NCBI GenBank assembly: GCA_017881055.1
Contig: JADGRF010000330.1
Coordinates: forward strand, 1-44,558
From: Sandaracinaceae bacterium
GTDB taxonomy: Bacteria; Myxococcota_A; Polyangia; Polyangiales; JAFGIB01
Reading direction: 5' to 3'
DNA: 44,558 nucleotides
In this document: one piece after another, positions 1 to 8,097 of the stretch
Numbering within the stretch: position 1 is the stretch's first letter
Layout: every line of letters starts with the position of its first letter
Position numbers and translations under genes: made by a program
The notes under the pieces: generated by a model
What the model was told of the DNA's origin: nothing
The model's database searches: none
Seen by the model: only the letters and a program-made list of their open reading frames with translations

Positions 1-1677
1 CCGATCCGCCGACGTCACGACTGCGTGGAGGCCTTCGTCGCGGATGCCGTGTTGCGGGATACGCTGCGCACCGAGCTCGCGCAGGTCGGCGACCTCGAGC
101 GGCTGGCGACCCGAGCCTCGCTGGCAGTCGCGACACCGCGCGACCTCGGTGCGATCCGCGAGAGCCTGACACGCGCAGCCGACATCGCCCGCATGTTACG
201 GGAACGCGGCCAGCCGCTGACCGACGGCGTCCTGCACAAGCTCGCGCCGGACGACACCGCGACCGATCTGCGCGACACGCTCGCGCACGCGCTCGCCGAT
301 GACCTGCCGTTCGTACAAAACCAAGGCGGCATTTTTCGTGACGACTACGACCCGCGCATCGCCGAGCTGCGCGAGTTGAGCACATCGAGCAAGGACGTAA
401 TCCTCCGTCTCGAGGAGCGCGAGCGCGCGCGCACAGGCATCAACTCGCTGCGCATCCGCTACACGCGCGTCTTCGGGTACTACATCGAGATCACGCGCTC
501 CAAGTCCGGCCAGGTGCCGGAGGACTACCGACGCAAGCAAACGGTGGCGAATGGCGAGCGCTTCACCACGGAAGATCTGGATACCGTCGCCGCCAAGATC
601 CTGAACGCCGACGAGCGTTCGCGCGCGCTCGAAGCCGAGCTGTTCCTCGAGCTGCGAACGCGCGTGGGCGCGCAGGCGTCGCGCCTGCGCAAGCTCGCCC
701 AGCAGCTCGCCGAAATCGACGTACACGCAGCGCTCGCCGAGATCGCGCATCGCCACGACTACGTGCGGCCTGAGGTGACCTCGTCGCTGACGCTGGACTT
801 GGTCGAGGCACGGCATCCCATCGTCGAGCAGATGATCGCGCGTGGCAGCTTCGTGCCGAACGACGTGGCGTTGTCCGTGGACGCGGCGCGCTTGATGATC
901 ATCACGGGCCCGAACATGGCGGGCAAGTCGACGACCATGCGTCAGGTCGCGCTTGCAGTGTTACTCGCGCAAGCGGGCTCGTTCGTGCCCGCGAAGAGCG
1001 CGCGCGTCGGTGTGGTCGATCGCATCTACACGCGCGTCGGCGCGAGCGACAACTTGGCCGGTGGCCAGAGCACGTTCATGGTCGAGATGCACGAGACCGC
1101 GAACATCCTGCGCGGCGCAACCCAGCGCTCGCTGGTGATCCTCGACGAGATCGGTCGCGGCACGAGCACCTACGATGGACTCGCCATCGCGTGGGCCGTC
1201 GCGGAGCACCTGCACGACGCGATCGGCTGTCGCGCGCTCTTCGCCACGCACTACCACGAGCTGTGCGAGCTCGCGGAGCTGCGCCCAGGTGTCGTGAACT
1301 TCAACGTAGCAGCGCGCGAGCACGGCGAGCGCGTCGTGTTCTTGCACCAGCTCGTGGCCGGCGCTGCCAACCGCAGCTACGGCGTTGCAGTGGCGCGCTT
1401 GGCCGGTGTGCCAGAGATCGTGCTGGCACGCGCGCGCACGATCCTGAACGAGCTGGAGACCGGCAGCAGCGACGCGCCGTACGTGCACAGCAAGCTCGGC
1501 GATGGCAGCGCGCACAACGCTCGCCAGCTCGACATATTCGCACCGCGCGTCGTGACGACGGAGTCCGCTTGCGATGCCACGCTGCGCGAGCTCGATCTCG
1601 ATCGCATGACGCCGCTCGACGCCTTGCTCGCGTTATCACGACTAAAAGCGCTCTTGCCCCCGAAGAGCTCGGGCTAG
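1..1677 (+). CDS. mutS: DNA mismatch repair protein MutS (5'-truncated by window edge)
   Basis: MutS recognises mismatches and drives repair through its ATPase. The reading frame is open from base 1, so the start lies outside the window; the GTG at 25 is not a credible start. About 558 residues are present, against roughly 850-900 for the full family, so the mismatch-binding and connector domains are missing. Present are the lever/clamp region and the complete ATPase: Walker A GPNMAGKST (near base 907), the GGQSTFMVEM segment, Walker B LVILDEIGRGTSTYDG, and the ATHYHEL switch. The C-terminal helix-turn-helix follows (VARLAGVP), then a short tail ending in a LDALLALSRLKAL helix. Identification is secure. 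It is followed by an 83-base gap with its own promoter-like element, so pheA need not be cotranscribed. Confidence 0.97.
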   Translation, partial: PIRRRHDCVEAFVADAVLRDTLRTELAQVGDLERLATRASLAVATPRDLGAIRESLTRAADIARMLRERGQPLTDGVLHKLAPDDTATDLRDTLAHALADDLPFVQNQGGIFRDDYDPRIAELRELSTSSKDVILRLEERERARTGINSLRIRYTRVFGYYIEITRSKSGQVPEDYRRKQTVANGERFTTEDLDTVAAKILNADERSRALEAELFLELRTRVGAQASRLRKLAQQLAEIDVHAALAEIAHRHDYVRPEVTSSLTLDLVEARHPIVEQMIARGSFVPNDVALSVDAARLMIITGPNMAGKSTTMRQVALAVLLAQAGSFVPAKSARVGVVDRIYTRVGASDNLAGGQSTFMVEMHETANILRGATQRSLVILDEIGRGTSTYDGLAIAWAVAEHLHDAIGCRALFATHYHELCELAELRPGVVNFNVAAREHGERVVFLHQLVAGAANRSYGVAVARLAGVPEIVLARARTILNELETGSSDAPYVHSKLGDGSAHNARQLDIFAPRVVTTESACDATLRELDLDRMTPLDALLALSRLKALLPPKSSG

Positions 1678-1724
1678 TCGGCCCCCTAGCGCCGACGCTC
1701 TGCCGATCAGCCAAGCAGAGACCG

Positions 1725-1753
1725 CTGGCGCCGCAGGCTGGCAGGTGTACATT
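1725..1753 (+). promoter_or_regulatory. Putative promoter of the pheA-like gene
   Basis: CTGGCG (1725-1730), a 17-base spacer, then TACATT (1748-1753), ending seven bases before the ATG at 1761. No Shine-Dalgarno sequence is visible, so a leaderless transcript is possible. The -35 match is weak. Confidence 0.4.
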
Positions 1754-1760
1754 CACAGTG

Positions 1761-2843
1761 ATGAGCGACGCGAAACATGAGTTCGACAAGATTCGTGAAG
1801 CCGCGCTGGCTGCGGATCAAGCTCTGGCGGACGCCCTGTCAGCCCGCGCGAAAGCCGTTTCTGACCTGGCCGAGCTGCGCCGCCGCGAACCCACCGGTTA
1901 CTTCACGCTGCCGCGCGATAGCGACGTGATCGGGCGTGTGCTCGAGCACGTGAGCGTGTTCCCCAAGGACGCCGTGCCACCCGTGATGCGCGAGGTGCTC
2001 TCGGCGTGCGCGAGCCTGCTCTCACCGATTCGTGTCGTGTATGCGGGGCAGGAGGGTGGCCTCGGCCACCTTGCGGCGCGCACGCACTTCGGTGCCTCCG
2101 CGACCTTGCATGCGGTGGAGTCGGCCGAAGCGTTGCTGCACGAGATCGCCAGCGGCCACGCTGCGTTCGGCCTTTTGCCGTTCGAGACCTCGTACGACGG
2201 CGCGGTCACCCAAACGCTAAACCTACTAGCACGCAGCGACGTGAAGATCTGCGCCGAGGTTCCGATCCGTCGCGCGTTCCACCTGCTCTCGAAGTCAGGA
2301 CAGCGCTCTGCAGTGAAGAAGGTCTACGCGGCGCCGAGCGCCCTGGCGGCTTGCGAGAAATACCTCACGCGCAATTTTCCAGATGCCGTGCTGTTCGACA
2401 CGCACACCCACCTGGTCGCGGCACAGAAGGCCAAGGACGAGCCGGAAGCCGCGGCGCTCGGCACCGAGGTGGCAGCCGAGCTCACTGGCCTCACGGTGGT
2501 CGAGCGTTCGGTCGAAGACGTGGCCGATCTCGACACGCGCTACGTCGCTGTCGGCAACGACTCGCCGCCGCGCAGTGGCCACGATCGCACCGCCGTCGTA
2601 GTCGCTCTGCACGACGCACCGGGTGTGTTGATCGACTGCCTGCGACCCTTTGCGGATCGCAAGATCAACATCTTCCGGTTGGAAACTCGGCCGGCACGCG
2701 GCTGGGAGTTCCGCTACTTGATCCTGCTCGAGCTCGACGGGCACATCACGGATCGCTCCGTGCTTGCGGCCGTCGAAGAGCTGCGCACGGCGGGTCGCTA
2801 CGTGAAGGTCCTCGGCAGCTACCCCCGGACCAAAGAGCGCTGA
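1761..2843 (+). CDS. PheA-like protein (chorismate mutase-like, prephenate dehydratase-like, ACT), catalytic residues degenerate
   Basis: This 360-residue protein has the layout of the P-protein of phenylalanine synthesis: an AroQ-like helical domain (about 5-88), a prephenate dehydratase-like domain (about 90-265) and an ACT domain (about 277-355). Aligned by eye to E. coli PheA (numbering from memory), the mutase part keeps R11 (R12) and R28 (R29). It has R40 for K39, and loses S84 and Q88. In the dehydratase part the usual GPxGT/S loop is GQEGG (96-100), PIEN is PFET (140-143), and the SHPQ..Q segment is AAPS..A (190-197). S208, N160 and Q215 are therefore replaced, while the TR pair (259-260, T278 region) remains. 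The ACT motifs PGVL and ETRP (308-311, for ESRP) look intact. Homology is certain. Enzyme activity is doubtful, and a phenylalanine-responsive regulatory role is one inference. An upstream GTG at 1758 is also possible as start. Confidence 0.85.
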   Translation: MSDAKHEFDKIREAALAADQALADALSARAKAVSDLAELRRREPTGYFTLPRDSDVIGRVLEHVSVFPKDAVPPVMREVLSACASLLSPIRVVYAGQEGGLGHLAARTHFGASATLHAVESAEALLHEIASGHAAFGLLPFETSYDGAVTQTLNLLARSDVKICAEVPIRRAFHLLSKSGQRSAVKKVYAAPSALAACEKYLTRNFPDAVLFDTHTHLVAAQKAKDEPEAAALGTEVAAELTGLTVVERSVEDVADLDTRYVAVGNDSPPRSGHDRTAVVVALHDAPGVLIDCLRPFADRKINIFRLETRPARGWEFRYLILLELDGHITDRSVLAAVEELRTAGRYVKVLGSYPRTKER

Positions 2844-2895
2844 CGCACAGCGCGCCCGCGTGCGTATCACCATGCCCGCCACGGCGCAGTCGGTG

Positions 2896-2901
2896 TAGCA
2901 T
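2896..2901 (+). promoter_or_regulatory. -10-like element, six bases before the lipoprotein ATG
   Basis: TAGCAT preceded by TGG-TG context and followed by six bases and the ATG at 2908. With normal -10 to +1 spacing, transcription would begin at or next to the ATG. No convincing -35 box is seen. Confidence 0.4.
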
Positions 2902-2907
2902 CCCGCC

Positions 2908-4023
2908 ATGCGTTCGCGCCTTCGCCTGCTCGGCATCGTCCTGTGTGTCTGGTTCTCCATCGCGTGTGCATCGACCACGGCCGTGACCGCGCCCGCTGCC
3001 ACAGCGGTGAACGCGCCGCCGCCGCCGCCACCCGTGCCGCAGGATGCGCTCGACCTGGTGCCGGCGGACGCACAAGCGCTGGCCGACATCGACCTCACTG
3101 CGTTCACGCGCGCCCATGATTTCACGACGTGGCGCGGCTGGGCCACGCGCTTTGCGTGCGCACCCGCGGACGAGCTCGATTGGCTGCTCGGTACGACGCA
3201 ACGCGCGATCGTGGCTAGCACCGGAGCACGACCCAAGACCGAAGGCCTCGTGATCTTGGCCGGCAAGTACACGGCCGCCGACGTTCCGCATGGGCTCTCG
3301 CTCCTCGAGCGCGGGAAGAGTGGCGTCGTGGCGGCGCCCACCGCGAGCGCTGCGATCCCCGCGGCCCGCAGCGCGAAGCATGGGCGTTTCGACGTGACCA
3401 CGCACGCAGCCCTGTCCGCGACACAGCTCGAGGGTAGGTTGCTGATCGCCGGCGACAGCGCTCTGCTGCTGCGCGTGCTCGATCGCCTCGACACGCCCGC
3501 CAGCGACCACTTCGCCGACACCGAGCCCTACCGCTCGCTGCGCAGCCAACTTGGCTGCGCAGGGCGAGCGATCTGCGGAGCTCTGCTCCCAGGCTCGGAG
3601 GGCGCGCGCATTTTGAAAAAGCAGCTGACGAACGTTGGCATGAAGGCGCTCGGCGAAAGCCTGGCGGACGTACCGAGCGGCGTGATGCTGGACCTGCGCG
3701 AAGGCCTGACATTCGCGAGCGCCAGTCCGATGCACACGATCGACGACGCGCACTCCGTCGAGAAGCAGATCAACGACTGGCTCTGGCAACTCGGCGTCTT
3801 CGCCCGCCTCGCCGGCTTTCCCGACGTGCTGGACCAAATCCAGGTACACGTGGCCGACACGACCGTGCAGTTGCACCTGACGCTGCTGCCGGCGGCGCTC
3901 AGCAAGCTCGAGGGCCGCGTGGACGACATGCTCGGAGACGGCGAGGGCGCCTGCAACGCCACGGCACAGCCCGTGGCGGCACCGACGGCGGGCCCGACCG
4001 CGCAGCAAACCGCGGCTCCGTGA
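2908..4023 (+). CDS. Putative lipoprotein of unknown function
   Basis: A 371-residue protein with a signal peptide: basic MRSRLR, a hydrophobic stretch, then FSIAC with Cys20 as probable lipidation site. A Pro/Ala linker with a run of prolines follows, then a globular region opening with the phrase ALDLVPADAQALADIDL. That kind of opening is, from general familiarity, common in myxobacterial lipoproteins of unknown role. The -3 position of the lipobox is Ser rather than the usual Leu, so lipidation is likely but not certain. The C-terminal 30 residues are Ala/Pro/Thr-rich and disordered. Its stop codon overlaps the GTG start of the AroA-like gene, so the two are translationally coupled. I do not recognise a function; an envelope location is inferred from the signal peptide. 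Confidence 0.8.
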   Translation: MRSRLRLLGIVLCVWFSIACASTTAVTAPAATAVNAPPPPPPVPQDALDLVPADAQALADIDLTAFTRAHDFTTWRGWATRFACAPADELDWLLGTTQRAIVASTGARPKTEGLVILAGKYTAADVPHGLSLLERGKSGVVAAPTASAAIPAARSAKHGRFDVTTHAALSATQLEGRLLIAGDSALLLRVLDRLDTPASDHFADTEPYRSLRSQLGCAGRAICGALLPGSEGARILKKQLTNVGMKALGESLADVPSGVMLDLREGLTFASASPMHTIDDAHSVEKQINDWLWQLGVFARLAGFPDVLDQIQVHVADTTVQLHLTLLPAALSKLEGRVDDMLGDGEGACNATAQPVAAPTAGPTAQQTAAP

Positions 4024-5393
4024 ACGTGACGCACACAAAGAAAAGGCTCGTGCGCGTGCGCGGCGGACGCCCGCTCTCCGGCAGCGTGCGCGTACCCGTC
4101 GATCTGCAGATTGCAGAGCGCGTGCTGCTAATGGCGGCACTCGGCGACGGCCGCTCGCAGCTGCAAACCCCGGGTGAGCTTGGGCCGGCGTTGCCACTGC
4201 TGCGTGCGCTGGCCTCGCTTGGCGTGCCGATCGACGGCTCGCCCACATCGATAGCGGTCCAGGGCGTAGGGCTTTCGGGCTTGGTCATGCCGAGCGGCCC
4301 CTTGGCGTGCGAGCGTTCGTTCAGCAGCCTCGCGCTGTGCTCTGGCCTGCTGGCAGGTCAGCACTTCGGCACGCGCGTCACCGTGCACCCGAGTCTCGCG
4401 AGCCGTCCAGTCACGCAGATTGTCGGCCCGCTGCGCGCGCGCGGCGCTCAGATCGCAGGCCGTCGCAGCACGCCCGAAAGCGTGGAAACACCGCCGATTT
4501 CAGTCGCCCCGCTGCTCGACGACGAGCGCTTGCTGGGCCTGCGCTGCGAGCTACCCGAGGCCGATGCCGACGCCAAAACCGCCGTGCTGATCAGCGGCCT
4601 GTTTTCTCCGCTCGAGACCACGCTGTCCGAGCCGCTGGTATCCGCAGATCACACCGAGCGCTTGTTCGTTTCACTTGGCTTGCCGCTGCGCCGCGTCGGT
4701 TCCGTATTGCAGTTCGATCCGAGCGGATGGGATCGGCGCATTCCTGCACAACGCGACGTGTCGCTGCCAGGCTGCACCACCTGCGCCGCGTATCTTGCAA
4801 CCGCAGCGCTGCTCACGCCGGGCAGTCGCATCGCACTCGGCCACGCCGGCCTCAATCCGTCGCGCGCCGGCTTCTTCGACGTGTTGCGCTCGTGGGGCGC
4901 CAACGTGCAGGTGCTGCCGCGCGGCGACGCCGCGGGCCGCGAACCGGTTGCTGACTTGATCGTCCAGCACGGCGCGTTGCGCGGCGGCGTGCTCGGCGGC
5001 GAACTCATGATTCGCGCACGCGCGGAGCTCCACGCCTTGGCCGCCATCGGCCGCGGCACACTGCGTGCCGTCTCGCTGTTCGATCTGCCACTGGTCACGC
5101 CCGGTGATCCGCAAGGGACCGCTCTGCAAACTCTCCTGGCAGCGTCGGGCGTGCAGGTCGAGCGCCGAGATGACGCCCTGCACGTGCACGGCGAATCGCC
5201 CCACGGCGCAGCGCACACGATCGACGCTCGGGACGATGCCGAGCTCGCGATGGCGGCCATCGTGCTCGGGCTAACCCGAGATGCCGAGACCGTGATAGAG
5301 CAGGGCGCAGAAGCACTCGAGCTCGTGCACCCAGGCTTTCTCGCGGCGCTCGGGGAGCTCGGCGCTCAGGTGGACATCGCGGAGACCGCATGA
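4020..5393 (+). CDS. AroA-like (EPSP synthase fold) protein lacking the catalytic residues
   Basis: A 457-residue protein aligning end to end with 3-phosphoshikimate 1-carboxyvinyltransferase. Fold-type landmarks remain: HPSLASRPVTQIVGPLRARGA (108 onward), AKTAVLISGLFSPL, SADHTERL, LPGCTTCAAYLATAALLTPGS and LNPSRAGFFDVLRSWGA. The active-site motifs do not. PGDKSISHR reads PVDLQIAER (26-34), so Lys22 and Ser23 (E. coli numbering from memory) are lost and only Arg27 stays. GNAGTxMR reads CERSFSSL. The SSQ triad reads DAD. Asp313 is Ala in MIRARAEL, the NxxxKExDR loop is absent, and His385-Arg386 is Ala-Glu. Its place before cmk and rpsA is that of the genuine aroA in many proteobacteria, so it is probably the positional aroA descendant rather than a stray paralogue. 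GTG start overlaps the upstream stop; its stop overlaps cmk. Confidence 0.85.
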   Translation: MNVTHTKKRLVRVRGGRPLSGSVRVPVDLQIAERVLLMAALGDGRSQLQTPGELGPALPLLRALASLGVPIDGSPTSIAVQGVGLSGLVMPSGPLACERSFSSLALCSGLLAGQHFGTRVTVHPSLASRPVTQIVGPLRARGAQIAGRRSTPESVETPPISVAPLLDDERLLGLRCELPEADADAKTAVLISGLFSPLETTLSEPLVSADHTERLFVSLGLPLRRVGSVLQFDPSGWDRRIPAQRDVSLPGCTTCAAYLATAALLTPGSRIALGHAGLNPSRAGFFDVLRSWGANVQVLPRGDAAGREPVADLIVQHGALRGGVLGGELMIRARAELHALAAIGRGTLRAVSLFDLPLVTPGDPQGTALQTLLAASGVQVERRDDALHVHGESPHGAAHTIDARDDAELAMAAIVLGLTRDAETVIEQGAEALELVHPGFLAALGELGAQVDIAETA

Positions 5394-6076
5394 CGAAGAA
5401 ACGCGCCCGCCCGGTGATTGCGATCGACGGACCCGCTGGAGCCGGTAAGAGCACGGTCGCGCTCAAGCTCGCACAGCGCCTCGGCTTCGTGCTCGTAGAC
5501 ACCGGCGCGCTGTATCGCGGCGTGGCGCTGGCGGCGCGCGAGCGCGGCATTGCGTGGACGGACGGCGTGGCGCTCGGCAACCTCACCGCGACGCTCGATC
5601 TTTCGTTCGAGCCGCGCGCCGATGGTGCGCCGCGCTTGATCATCGACGGACGTGATCGCTCCGGCGAAATTCGCACGCCCGAAATTTCGATGGGCGCGAG
5701 TGACGTATCCAAGCACCCCGAGGTGCGTGCAGCGTTGCTCGGCCTGCAGCGGCGCTTGGGCCACGATGGCGGCGTCGTGCTCGAAGGGCGGGACATCGGC
5801 ACCGTGGTGTTCCCCGACGCCGAAGCCAAAGTCTTTCTCACTGCGAGCGATCACATCCGTGCAGGTCGTCGCGTGCAGGATCTGACGTCGAAGGGTATCG
5901 CCGCCGATCAGGAAAAGACGCTTGCCGAGATCCGTGCGCGCGACACGCAGGATTCCACCCGCGCCGTGGCTCCCCTCAAGCCCGCGGATGACGCCATCAC
6001 TCTTGATACTACCCAACTCGACATCGACGCGGTCGTGGAACACCTGATCGCGTTGGCGCAAGCCAAGGGCGCGTGA
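5390..6076 (+). CDS. cmk: Cytidylate kinase
   Basis: Cytidylate kinase phosphorylates CMP and dCMP in nucleotide salvage. The 228-residue length is normal. The P-loop IDGPAGAGKST lies at residues 11-21, then DTGALYRG, the LEGRDIGTVVFPDA segment, an arginine-rich lid (HIRAGRRVQDL) and the C-terminal RDTQDSTRAVAPLKPADDAITLDTT signature with the DS-R and AP-L elements. All expected motifs are intact, in contrast to the AroA-like protein upstream. ATG overlaps the preceding stop by four bases (ATGA), implying coupling. It sits before rpsA, a conserved pairing, but separated from it by a repeat array and a separate promoter. Confidence 0.96.
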   Translation: MTKKRARPVIAIDGPAGAGKSTVALKLAQRLGFVLVDTGALYRGVALAARERGIAWTDGVALGNLTATLDLSFEPRADGAPRLIIDGRDRSGEIRTPEISMGASDVSKHPEVRAALLGLQRRLGHDGGVVLEGRDIGTVVFPDAEAKVFLTASDHIRAGRRVQDLTSKGIAADQEKTLAEIRARDTQDSTRAVAPLKPADDAITLDTTQLDIDAVVEHLIALAQAKGA

Positions 6077-6153
6077 GCGAACGCGAACCTGTTGGGTTAC
6101 CGGGTTCGCGTTCGCGGACCCGTTGGGGTTACCGGGTTCGCGTTCGCGGACAC
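6077..6153 (+). repeat. Inverted arm plus two tandem 31/32-bp repeats between cmk and rpsA
   Basis: Immediately after the cmk stop codon, GCGAACGCGAACC (6077-6089) can pair perfectly with GGTTCGCGTTCGC at 6103-6115 and equally with the same string at 6135-6147. The second and third arms belong to two tandem copies (6091-6121 and 6122-6153) that differ mainly by one extra G. A third, truncated copy (GTTGGATTGACAGG) runs into the -35 box of the rpsA promoter. As RNA this could terminate cmk transcription; as DNA it could be a protein-binding array next to the promoter. Confidence 0.9.
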
Positions 6154-6159
6154 GTTGGA

Positions 6160-6188
6160 TTGACAGGTCCGGACCCCACTGTTAAGTT
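6160..6188 (+). promoter_or_regulatory. rpsA promoter
   Basis: A perfect -35 TTGACA (6160-6165), a 17-base spacer and TAAGTT (6183-6188). It would give a leader of about 140 bases before the rpsA ATG. A second candidate, TTGCGT near 6218 with GATAAT near 6236, lies inside that leader but its spacing is short. The leader is long enough for autoregulation of S1, which is known for rpsA in E. coli; whether that applies here is inference. Confidence 0.7.
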
Positions 6189-6336
6189 CCCGCCCCCAAA
6201 CAAGGCTTCGGCGCCTTGCGTTCATCGCTGCGTGGGATAATCGCCCACTCCCAGCACATCGGGGCGGTTGCCGACCGCTCACACGAACCCCGTTCACGAT
6301 TCCCGTGCGCGGCAGATTAAAGGGTCCCCCAGACAC

Positions 6337-8097
6337 ATGACGAGTACACAAGCCGCTATCGGCACAACCACAGGAGAGGAATCGTTTGCGGCAATGTTCG
6401 AAGCCTCGCTTGAGCAGACCGACTCGCTCAAGGAAGGCGACATCGTCTCCGGCACTGTCATCAAGGTGAACCGCGACACGGTCATCGTCGACATCGGATA
6501 CAAATCCGAAGGCGTCATTCCGGCGAACGAGTTCATCGACACCAGTGGCAAGGTCAACGTTCACCCGGGCGACCGCGTCGACGTTCTGATCGAGGCGAAG
6601 GAAAACGATCAAGGCTTGGTTGCGCTCTCGAAAGAGAAGGCCGACAAGCTCAAGGTGTGGGACGAGATCAGCGACGCGTGCGAACGCGACGAGCTGATCG
6701 CCGGTACCATCACCGCGCGCGTGAAGGGTGGTCTCCAGGTTTCGATCCGTGGCGGCGTGAAAGCGTTCTTGCCTGGCTCGCAGGTCGACCTTCGCCCCGT
6801 GCGCAACCTGGACAAGCTGATTGGCCAGACGTTCGACTTCAAAGTCATCAAGTTCAACAAGAAGCGCGGCAACATCGTGCTGTCGCGTCGCGTGCTGCTC
6901 GAGAAGGAGCGCAACGAACTCAAGGCTCAGACGCTGCAGAAGCTCGAAGAGGGCATGATCGTGCGCGGCACGATCAAGAACATCACCGAGTACGGCGCGT
7001 TCGTGGATCTCGGGGGCATCGACGGCCTCTTGCACATCACGGACATGAGCTGGGGCCGCGTGAACCACCCGTCCGAGGTCTTCAAGATCGGCGACGAAGT
7101 CACGGTCAAGGTCCTGCGCTACAATGCCGAGACCGAGCGCGTCTCACTCGGCTTGAAGCAGACCATGGACGATCCGTGGGAGCACGCGACCGAGTCGTAT
7201 CCGATCGGCAAGCGCATCCGCGGCAAGATCGTCTCGATCACGGACTACGGCGCATTCGTCGAGATGGAACAGGGCATCGAAGGCCTGATCCACGTCAGCG
7301 AGATGAGCTGGGGCAAGCCGAAGCACCCGAGCAAGGTCGTGGAAGTGGGCCAAGTGGTCGACTGCCAGATCCTCGAAGTGGACCCGGAAGCCAAGCGCAT
7401 CAGCCTCGGGTTGAAGCAGCTGCAAGCCGATCCGTGGAACCAGTTCGCCTCGAAGTACAACCCGGGCGACATCATCCGCGGCAAGGTTCGCTCGTTGACC
7501 GACTACGGCGTATTCGTCGGCATCGAAGACGGCGTGGACGGCATGGTCCACAAGAGCGACTTGAGCTGGACGCAGCGCATCAACAACCCCGCCGACCTCT
7601 ACAAGAAGGGCGACGAGGTCGAAGCGATCATCCTGTCGATCAACCACGCGGAGAAGAAAGTCTCGTTGGGCATCAAGCAGCTCTACGAGGATCCGTGGGT
7701 TCACCTGCCCGACAACTACCCCACCGGAACCATCCTCGAAGTGCGCGTCAAGTCGTGCGCGGAGTTCGGTGTGTTCGTCGAGATCGAGCGCGGCGTCGAA
7801 GGCCTCGTGCACATCTCGGAGCTGCCGATGGACATCGCGTCCGATCCGCCGGCTCATCTCAAGGAAGGCCAGATCGTCAAGGCCGAGATCATCTCGATGG
7901 ATCCGAACGAGCGCCGCATCGCGCTTTCTCTGCGCCGCGTGAGCGAGCGTGAAGAAGACGTCGAAGCCATGAAGTTCATGGAGCGTGCACGCGAGGAGAG
8001 CGGTCGTCCGAAGGCCGTTGGTCCGAGCGGATCGTCGGGCGCCACGCTCGGCGACGTGCTCAAGGGCAAGATCGAAGGGCTGACCAAGGAGAGCTGA
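6337..8097 (+). CDS. rpsA: 30S ribosomal protein S1
   Basis: S1 binds mRNA on the small ribosomal subunit. The 586-residue protein contains six S1 (OB-fold) repeats with the expected spacing. Repeats 1-2 are the divergent ribosome-binding ones (GDIVSGTVIKVNRDTVIVDIG; GGVKAFLPGSQVDLRP). Repeats 3-6 carry the canonical VRGTIKNITEYGAFVDLGGIDGLLHITDMSWGR type core, each followed by VSLGLKQ-like ends and DPW linkers. I chose the ATG at 6337 rather than 6268 because MTSTQ... has an AAAGGG upstream and the extra residues look non-S1. It has its own promoter and long leader and is followed by stacked hairpins, so it is probably a single-gene unit. Confidence 0.97.
   Translation: MTSTQAAIGTTTGEESFAAMFEASLEQTDSLKEGDIVSGTVIKVNRDTVIVDIGYKSEGVIPANEFIDTSGKVNVHPGDRVDVLIEAKENDQGLVALSKEKADKLKVWDEISDACERDELIAGTITARVKGGLQVSIRGGVKAFLPGSQVDLRPVRNLDKLIGQTFDFKVIKFNKKRGNIVLSRRVLLEKERNELKAQTLQKLEEGMIVRGTIKNITEYGAFVDLGGIDGLLHITDMSWGRVNHPSEVFKIGDEVTVKVLRYNAETERVSLGLKQTMDDPWEHATESYPIGKRIRGKIVSITDYGAFVEMEQGIEGLIHVSEMSWGKPKHPSKVVEVGQVVDCQILEVDPEAKRISLGLKQLQADPWNQFASKYNPGDIIRGKVRSLTDYGVFVGIEDGVDGMVHKSDLSWTQRINNPADLYKKGDEVEAIILSINHAEKKVSLGIKQLYEDPWVHLPDNYPTGTILEVRVKSCAEFGVFVEIERGVEGLVHISELPMDIASDPPAHLKEGQIVKAEIISMDPNERRIALSLRRVSEREEDVEAMKFMERAREESGRPKAVGPSGSSGATLGDVLKGKIEGLTKES

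Noticed and set aside
1191..1760. Upstream extension of the pheA-like frame into mutS
   Set aside because: That part overlaps MutS in another frame and is Arg/Ala-rich with no similarity to chorismate mutase.
6268..6336. An upstream ATG extending S1 by 23 residues
   Set aside because: The extra residues are unlike S1 and the ATG at 6337 has an AAAGGG upstream.
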